A stretch of 10,290 nucleotides of DNA from an uncultured bacterium. GTDB taxonomy: Bacteria > Bacillota > Clostridia > Lachnospirales > Anaerotignaceae. The stretch lies in assembly GCA_905214825.1 (NCBI GenBank), contig CAJMNV010000069.1:1-10290 (forward strand), read 5' to 3'. The notes beneath the pieces are model-generated. The model made no database searches. It was not told where the DNA came from and saw only the letters and a program-made list of their open reading frames with translations. Shown here piece by piece: positions 5,830-10,290 of this stretch (its first letter is position 1; the number at the start of each line of letters is the position of its first letter). The position numbers were made by a program, and so were the translations under genes.

Positions 5830-7155
5830 ATGAGCAAACCCATCGTAGCAGTTGTGGGACGTCCCAATGTGGGAAAATCCACACTGTTTAATCGACTGGC
5901 AGGAGAACGTATTTCCATTGTACAAGATACGCCTGGTGTAACCCGTGACCGTATTTATACAGATGTAGAATGGTTGGGACATCAATTTACTATGATAGAC
6001 ACAGGTGGTATGGAAATTGGTTCCGAAGAAATTATACAAAAACAGATATTGCAACAAGCAGAAATTGCGATTGAAACGGCTGACGTGATATTGTTTGTGA
6101 CAGATGTCAAAACAGGTGTGACAGATGATGATAGACAAGTGGCAAATAAATTGAGTCGCACAAAAAAACCTGTGGTATTGGCTGTCAATAAAGTGGACAA
6201 TGTCAAAAGAGATACATTGGATATTTATGAATTTTATGAACTTGCCATTGGTGACCCAATGCCCATATCCGCAGGGCAGGCTTTGGGGCTTGGGGATATG
6301 TTGGATGCTGTTGTGGAATACTTTCCGGAAAATGATGATGATACAGAAGAAGATGATGCAATCAAAGTGGCAATCATTGGCAAACCCAATGTTGGGAAGT
6401 CTTCACTGATCAATAAAATTTTGGGAGAGGATAGACTGATTGTCAGCAATATTCCGGGTACTACAAGAGATGCCATTGATACGCCCATTGAAGTAGATGG
6501 TAAAAAATATATATTCATTGATACAGCAGGTATGCGTCGAAAAAGCAAAATCAAAGAAGAAATTGAACGGTTTAGTATCATTCGTGCAGTGGCAGCAGTA
6601 GAGCGTTGTGATGTTGCAATATTGGTGATTGATGCAAATGAGGGTATCACAGACCAAGATACAAAAATTGCAGGGATTGCACATGAAAGAGGAAAAGCGG
6701 CAATTATTGCAGTGAACAAATGGGACAGCATTGAAAAAGATGAAAAAACCATGAATAAATATCTCAAAGATATTGGCAATGAATTGGCGTATATGCCATA
6801 TGCACCTCGTGTGTTTATTTCTGCACATACAGGACAGCGTATTAACCGTATGATGGAATTGATACAAACGGTAAACGAAAATCATGCATTGCGTATTAGT
6901 ACAGGGGTATTGAATGAAGTATTGATTGAAGCAACTGCAATGCAACAACCACCCGCAGACAAAGGGCGTCAACTGCGTTTGTACTACATGACACAGGTTT
7001 CTGTAAAACCGCCTACATTTGTCATATTTGTAAATGAAAGAGAATTGTTCCATTTTTCATACCGCAGATATATTGAAAACCAACTGCGAGAAGCATTTGG
7101 ATTTGTCGGAACGCCCATTCATTTTATTGTGAGAGAAAAAGGGGATAAAGACTGA
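5830..7155 (+). CDS. der: Ribosome biogenesis GTPase Der (EngA)
   Basis: A 441-residue protein with the hallmark tandem GTPase domains and C-terminal KH-like domain. G-domain 1 has GRPNVGKST (10-18), DTPGVTRDR (33-41), DTGG (57-60) and NKVD (120-123). An acidic linker (about 168-176) leads to G-domain 2, with GKPNVGKSS (184-192), TTRDAID (211-217), DTAG (231-234) followed by MRRKSK, and NKWD (296-299). The KH-like part contains RLYYMTQVSVKPPTFVIFVN (383-402). Der acts in 50S subunit assembly and is normally essential in bacteria. GGAGG lies 7 bases before the ATG. The stop overlaps the plsY start (TGATG), indicating coupled translation. The der-plsY-gpsA order is common in Clostridia. Confidence 0.98.
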   Translation: MSKPIVAVVGRPNVGKSTLFNRLAGERISIVQDTPGVTRDRIYTDVEWLGHQFTMIDTGGMEIGSEEIIQKQILQQAEIAIETADVILFVTDVKTGVTDDDRQVANKLSRTKKPVVLAVNKVDNVKRDTLDIYEFYELAIGDPMPISAGQALGLGDMLDAVVEYFPENDDDTEEDDAIKVAIIGKPNVGKSSLINKILGEDRLIVSNIPGTTRDAIDTPIEVDGKKYIFIDTAGMRRKSKIKEEIERFSIIRAVAAVERCDVAILVIDANEGITDQDTKIAGIAHERGKAAIIAVNKWDSIEKDEKTMNKYLKDIGNELAYMPYAPRVFISAHTGQRINRMMELIQTVNENHALRISTGVLNEVLIEATAMQQPPADKGRQLRLYYMTQVSVKPPTFVIFVNERELFHFSYRRYIENQLREAFGFVGTPIHFIVREKGDKD

Positions 7156-7775
7156 TGTTTCGATTGATTTGTATTGCTATGGGATATGGCATTGGCTGTA
7201 TCCAAACAGCATTTATCATTGGAAAAATTTGTAAAACAGATTTGAGTAAAAAAGGAAGCGGCAATCTTGGCACAACCAATGCATTGCGTGTGTTGGGGTG
7301 GAAAGCGGGGCTTGCGACATTTGTTTGTGATATTTTGAAAGGGGTTGTCAGCTTTTTGTTGGCAAGTTGGATTTTTCCAGAACAAGGGTTACTTGCAGGG
7401 TTGTATGGCTGTGTGGGTACGGTTTTGGGACATGATTTCCCGTTTTATCTCAAATTCAAGGGCGGAAAAGGCATTGCGGCAACCATTGGTATGGTGCTTT
7501 GTGTGGGATTTACTGCATCTATGCCTTTGATGTTGATATCATTTGCCATTGGTTTGGCAGCTGTTGCAGTATCGCAATATATTTCTTTGGGTTCTATGCT
7601 ATTTTCTGTGGCAATTCCCATTTGTGGGTTTATTTGGGGATTGCCAACAGAAGCGGCAATATTGACAACTGGTTTGACCATATTGGCTTTGTGGCAGCAT
7701 CGTTCCAATATTGGGCGTTTGTATGCAGGAAACGAAAACAAATTTAGTCTGAAAAAAAAGGATAAAAAAAGCTGA
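7155..7775 (+). CDS. plsY: Glycerol-3-phosphate acyltransferase PlsY (acyl-phosphate dependent)
   Basis: A 206-residue integral membrane enzyme that transfers an acyl group from acyl-phosphate to glycerol 3-phosphate, making lysophosphatidate, the first step of phospholipid synthesis in most Gram-positives. The three conserved cytoplasmic motifs are present: GSGNLGTTNALR (34-45), GHDFP followed by KFKGGKG (92-106), and HRSNIGRL (182-189). Hydrophobic stretches at about 3-23, 52-73, 80-92, 109-140 and 147-181 fit the usual multi-pass topology, and the tail is basic (LKKKDKKS). The ATG shares a base with the der stop (7153-7157, TGATG). Its partner in the pathway, gpsA, follows 18 bases later. 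Confidence 0.97.
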   Translation: MFRLICIAMGYGIGCIQTAFIIGKICKTDLSKKGSGNLGTTNALRVLGWKAGLATFVCDILKGVVSFLLASWIFPEQGLLAGLYGCVGTVLGHDFPFYLKFKGGKGIAATIGMVLCVGFTASMPLMLISFAIGLAAVAVSQYISLGSMLFSVAIPICGFIWGLPTEAAILTTGLTILALWQHRSNIGRLYAGNENKFSLKKKDKKS

Positions 7776-7793
7776 GAAAGGCAGGTTTTTGTC

Positions 7794-8783
7794 ATGAAAA
7801 AAGTAGCAGTGATTGGTTGTGGCAGTTGGGGGACAGCTTTGGCAATTATATTGGTCAATCATGGACATGATGTGATGATGTGGGCAAGAAAACAAGAGGC
7901 AGTAGACGAAATCAATCAGTTACATACCAATGTACATTATTTGCCTAATATTACATTGCCAACTGCATTGCGTGCCACAACAGACAGACAACAAGCGGTG
8001 GCAGAGGCGGAAATTGTGATTTCTGCTGTGCCTTCTCGTGCAGTACGCAGTACCATGATGGATTTTGCAAAATATTTTGAAAAAGGGACTGTGTTGGTGA
8101 ATGTGGCAAAAGGTTTGGAAGATGGTTCTTTGTTGCGATTGTCAGAAGTGATTAAAGAATGTGTGCCACAATGTGATGTTTGTACATTGTCAGGCCCGAG
8201 CCATGCGGAAGAAGTTGCAAAAGAAATACCAACCACTTGTCTGATTGCTTGCGAAAATGAGGCAGTGGCAAAAATGGTGCAACAAGAATTTATGAACCCA
8301 CGTTTTCGTTTGTACACCAATACAGATGTCATTGGTGTGGAAATGGGAGCAGCATTGAAAAATGTCATTGCATTGGCAGCAGGTATGAGTGATGGTTTGG
8401 GATTTGGAGATAACACAAAAGCGGCTTTGATGACAAGAGGCATGACAGAAATGAAACGTTTGGGTATTGCAATGGGTGGCAAAGCAGAAACATTTGCAGG
8501 TCTTTCTGGTATTGGGGATTTGATAGTTACTTGTACCAGTATGCATTCCAGAAACCGCAGAGCAGGGATATTATTGGGAAAAGGCAAATCCTTGCAAGAA
8601 ACATTGGACGAAGTCAAAATGGTTGTAGAAGGCGTGAATACTGTGCAGGCGGCTTGTCACTTGGCAGAAAAATATCATGTAGATTTGCCTATTACACAAG
8701 CAATCAATGATGTATTGTTTCATAACAAAAACACCAAAGATGCTGTACTGGAATTGATGACCAGAGTGGGAAAACCTGAATAA
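7794..8783 (+). CDS. gpsA: NAD(P)H-dependent glycerol-3-phosphate dehydrogenase
   Basis: A 329-residue cytoplasmic enzyme reducing dihydroxyacetone phosphate to sn-glycerol 3-phosphate, the substrate of PlsY encoded just upstream. The N-terminal Rossmann domain starts with GCGSWGTA (8-15). Further motifs are AVPSRAVR (78-85), VNVAKGLE (102-109, conserved Lys106), LSGPSHAEEVA (132-142), GAALKNVIALAAG (185-197, catalytic Lys189), GLSGIGDLIVTC (236-247) and SRNRR (252-256), which binds substrate and cofactor phosphate. Length is normal for the family. AAAGG lies 12 bases before the ATG, a little long. Leucine codon use is very skewed: 25 of 30 are TTG. The gene ends its unit at a terminator. In many spore-forming Clostridia spoIVA follows gpsA; here a copper ATPase does. 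Confidence 0.98.
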   Translation: MKKVAVIGCGSWGTALAIILVNHGHDVMMWARKQEAVDEINQLHTNVHYLPNITLPTALRATTDRQQAVAEAEIVISAVPSRAVRSTMMDFAKYFEKGTVLVNVAKGLEDGSLLRLSEVIKECVPQCDVCTLSGPSHAEEVAKEIPTTCLIACENEAVAKMVQQEFMNPRFRLYTNTDVIGVEMGAALKNVIALAAGMSDGLGFGDNTKAALMTRGMTEMKRLGIAMGGKAETFAGLSGIGDLIVTCTSMHSRNRRAGILLGKGKSLQETLDEVKMVVEGVNTVQAACHLAEKYHVDLPITQAINDVLFHNKNTKDAVLELMTRVGKPE

Positions 8784-8791
8784 AAATTTGT

Positions 8792-8828
8792 AAAACCTCT
8801 AAACATATTGTTTGGAGGTTTTATTTAT
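8792..8828 (+). terminator. Intrinsic terminator after gpsA
   Basis: AAAACCTCTAAAC (8792-8804) pairs with GTTTGGAGGTTTT (8810-8822) over 13 bases with one G-T pair and the loop ATATT, and runs into TTTTATTTAT. The A-rich 5' arm means it could also work, less well, on the opposite strand. It closes the der-plsY-gpsA unit 9 bases after the stop. Confidence 0.88.
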
Positions 8829-8839
8829 GTGACTTATGT

Positions 8840-8850
8840 CATTGACAATG
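8840..8850. promoter_or_regulatory. Candidate operator palindrome over the -35 box
   Basis: CATTGACAATG is a perfect 5-base inverted repeat around one central base and covers the whole -35 hexamer. Just upstream are two TTATGT copies 9 bases apart (8825-8830, 8834-8839), with the inverse ACATAA at 8859-8864 in the spacer. It matches no copper operator that I recognise (neither the CopY box TACANNTGTA nor a GC-rich CsoR site), so the regulator is unknown. Confidence 0.35.
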
Positions 8851-8870
8851 TACAAAAAACATAATACAAT
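8842..8870 (+). promoter_or_regulatory. Sigma-A type promoter for the copper ATPase gene
   Basis: A perfect TTGACA (8842-8847), a 17-base spacer and TACAAT (8865-8870) make a near-consensus promoter, with transcription starting near 8877. An unregulated copper exporter would not need such strength, so a repressor is likely; see the symmetric sequences at 8825-8894. Confidence 0.82.
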
Positions 8871-8904
8871 GCAACTGAACAAAAAAGTTTTTTGCAACTA
8901 ACTT

Positions 8905-8914
8905 TTAGGAGGTG
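8905..8914 (+). promoter_or_regulatory. Strong ribosome binding site of the copper ATPase gene
   Basis: TTAGGAGGTG is almost fully complementary to the 16S rRNA 3' end and lies 6 bases before the ATG at 8921, fixing that start. Confidence 0.8.
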
Positions 8915-8920
8915 TCATAG

Positions 8921-10290
8921 ATGAAACAGAAATTTGACGTGACTGGTATGACTTGTTCTGCTTGTTCTGCACATGTAGAAAAGAGTGTCAACCAGCTTTG
9001 TGGTATTGAAAACGTCAATGTCAATTTATTACAAAACAGTATGACCGTAGAGTATGACGAAACGGCATTGCAAACAGAAGATATTATACAAGCAGTACAA
9101 AAAGGTGGATATGGTGCTTCTGTGCATGGGCAAACAGCCTCAGCAGAGCCAACAGGCAATGTTGCCGCAGAAGAAATGCAACATATGAAAAAAAGATTGA
9201 TTGCTTCTTTTTGTTTTTTAATTCCATTATTTTATATCTCTATGGGACATATGATGGGTGCACCTTTGCCCTCTTTCTTATTGGGAAATGAAAATTTATT
9301 GATATTTGCATTGACGCAATTATTGCTGACAATTCCAGTTTTAATTATCAACAAAAAATATTTTGTGGTTGGTTTTCAGTCATTGTGGAATCGTTCGCCT
9401 AATATGGATACATTGATTGCAGTTGGTTCAGGTGCTTCTGTGGTGTATAGCGTATTTGCGATATATGCAATGGCATATCATATGGGACATGGCGACTTAG
9501 TGGCGGCACATCATTATGGTATGGAATTATATTTTGAATCTGCTGCCATGATATTGACATTGATTACAGTTGGCAAATATATGGAAACCCATTCCAAAGG
9601 CAAAACATCAGAAGCAATATCCAAATTGATGGATTTGGCACCCAAAAAAGCAAATGTCATACGAAATGGCATTGAAACAGAAATTCCTGTGGAGGAAGTA
9701 CAAAAAGGCGATATTGTTGTGGTACGTCCCGGGCAAAGTATTCCCGTAGATGGTAGGATTGTAGAAGGATTTTCTGCCATAGATGAAAGTGCAATTACAG
9801 GGGAAAGTATTCCTGTGGAAAAACAGGTTGGTGATACTGTCATTGGGGCAACAGTAAACAAAAGTGGTTATTTTCAGATGGAAGCAACAAAAGTCGGCAA
9901 TGATACCACATTGTCACAAATTATTGCATTGGTAGAAGAAGCAAGTGCCTCAAAAGCACCCATTGCCAAACTTGCTGATAAAGTGAGTGGTGTGTTTGTA
10001 CCAGTGGTAATGGGTATTGCACTTGTGGCAATGTTGGCATGGTTGATTATCGGAAAAGAGCCATTTTCATTTGCGTTGTCAATCGGTATTGCAGTATTGG
10101 TGATTTCTTGCCCTTGTGCACTGGGGCTTGCAACACCAACGGCAATTATGGTGGGGACAGGCAAAGGGGCAGAATATGGTATTTTGGTAAAATCTGCAGA
10201 AAGTTTGGAAATTGCACATCAGGTTGATGCTGTGGTATTGGATAAAACAGGTACACTGACACAAGGCAAACCAGTTGTGACAGATGTGGT
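8921..10290 (+). CDS. copA: Copper-translocating P1B-type ATPase, N-terminal 456 codons (runs off window)
   Basis: The frame stays open from the ATG to the window edge, so this is a 3'-truncated view of a protein normally of about 740-800 residues. A single heavy-metal-associated domain occupies about 1-68, with the metal motif GMTCSAC (9-15, Cys12 and Cys15). A linker (about 69-88) leads to the first membrane segments (about 92-110, 126-143, 163-186 and 205-220), with Met/His-rich loops (107-112, 184-200). The actuator domain holds TGES (293-296). The ion-site segment has the CPC triad (397-399) followed by ALGLATPTA, and phosphorylation occurs at Asp441 in DKTGT (441-445). The CPC plus GMTCSAC pattern points to Cu(I) export across the cell membrane. 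The ATP-binding domain and last two helices lie beyond the window. No copper chaperone or regulator gene is visible upstream. Confidence 0.93.
   Translation, partial: MKQKFDVTGMTCSACSAHVEKSVNQLCGIENVNVNLLQNSMTVEYDETALQTEDIIQAVQKGGYGASVHGQTASAEPTGNVAAEEMQHMKKRLIASFCFLIPLFYISMGHMMGAPLPSFLLGNENLLIFALTQLLLTIPVLIINKKYFVVGFQSLWNRSPNMDTLIAVGSGASVVYSVFAIYAMAYHMGHGDLVAAHHYGMELYFESAAMILTLITVGKYMETHSKGKTSEAISKLMDLAPKKANVIRNGIETEIPVEEVQKGDIVVVRPGQSIPVDGRIVEGFSAIDESAITGESIPVEKQVGDTVIGATVNKSGYFQMEATKVGNDTTLSQIIALVEEASASKAPIAKLADKVSGVFVPVVMGIALVAMLAWLIIGKEPFSFALSIGIAVLVISCPCALGLATPTAIMVGTGKGAEYGILVKSAESLEIAHQVDAVVLDKTGTLTQGKPVVTDV

Noticed and set aside
1..10290. CRISPR arrays, tRNA or rRNA genes, transposases, phage genes or a defence cluster.
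   Set aside because: No tandem spaced repeats, RNA gene signatures, integrase/transposase motifs or toxin-antitoxin pairs were seen; apart from the named genes the window holds only short gaps.

Overview
This AT-rich window reads as chromosomal core sequence from a low-GC, Gram-positive, probably anaerobic member of the Firmicutes (Clostridia). The supporting signs are the ireB-ruvX-DUF1292 string followed by ribonuclease J, the der-plsY-gpsA string, strong Shine-Dalgarno sites, frequent TTG and GTG starts, and a lipoprotein with a Gram-positive style leader. All recognised genes are on the + strand. Species cannot be fixed from the sequence alone; an assignment within or near Lachnospirales is inference.

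Layout. (1) 1-1036: ireB, ruvX and a DUF1292 gene, closely packed as one transcription unit. (2) 1037-1330: a 294-base gap with no gene; about half of it (1115-1265) is a segment with imperfect inverted-repeat ends and a central palindrome, resembling a small non-autonomous element or a long foldable transcript. (3) 1331-3013: ribonuclease J with a GTG start, closed by a strong intrinsic terminator (3040-3088). (4) 3204-5678: an rnhB reading frame broken by one in-frame TAA codon and running on without a stop into yraN, then pgeF and a small lipoprotein gene. (5) 5716-7155 onward: a good extended -10 promoter, a short GC-rich leader hairpin, then der, plsY (start overlapping the der stop) and gpsA, closed by a terminator (8792-8828). 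(6) 8842-10290: a near-consensus promoter overlapped by small symmetric sequences, then the first 456 codons of a copper-type P1B ATPase that runs off the window.

How the genes fit together. Most are housekeeping: nucleic acid maintenance and RNA turnover (RuvX, RNase J, RNase HII, YraN), ribosome assembly (Der), phospholipid precursor synthesis (GpsA makes glycerol 3-phosphate and PlsY acylates it), cell-wall fidelity (PgeF) and signalling linked to the PASTA kinase (IreB). The copper ATPase is a separate, probably metal-regulated, transcription unit.

I found no undescribed multi-gene system. The points most worth checking are the nonsense codon in rnhB, the absence of any stop between rnhB and yraN, the inverted-repeat segment upstream of ribonuclease J, and the symmetric sequences over the copper ATPase promoter.
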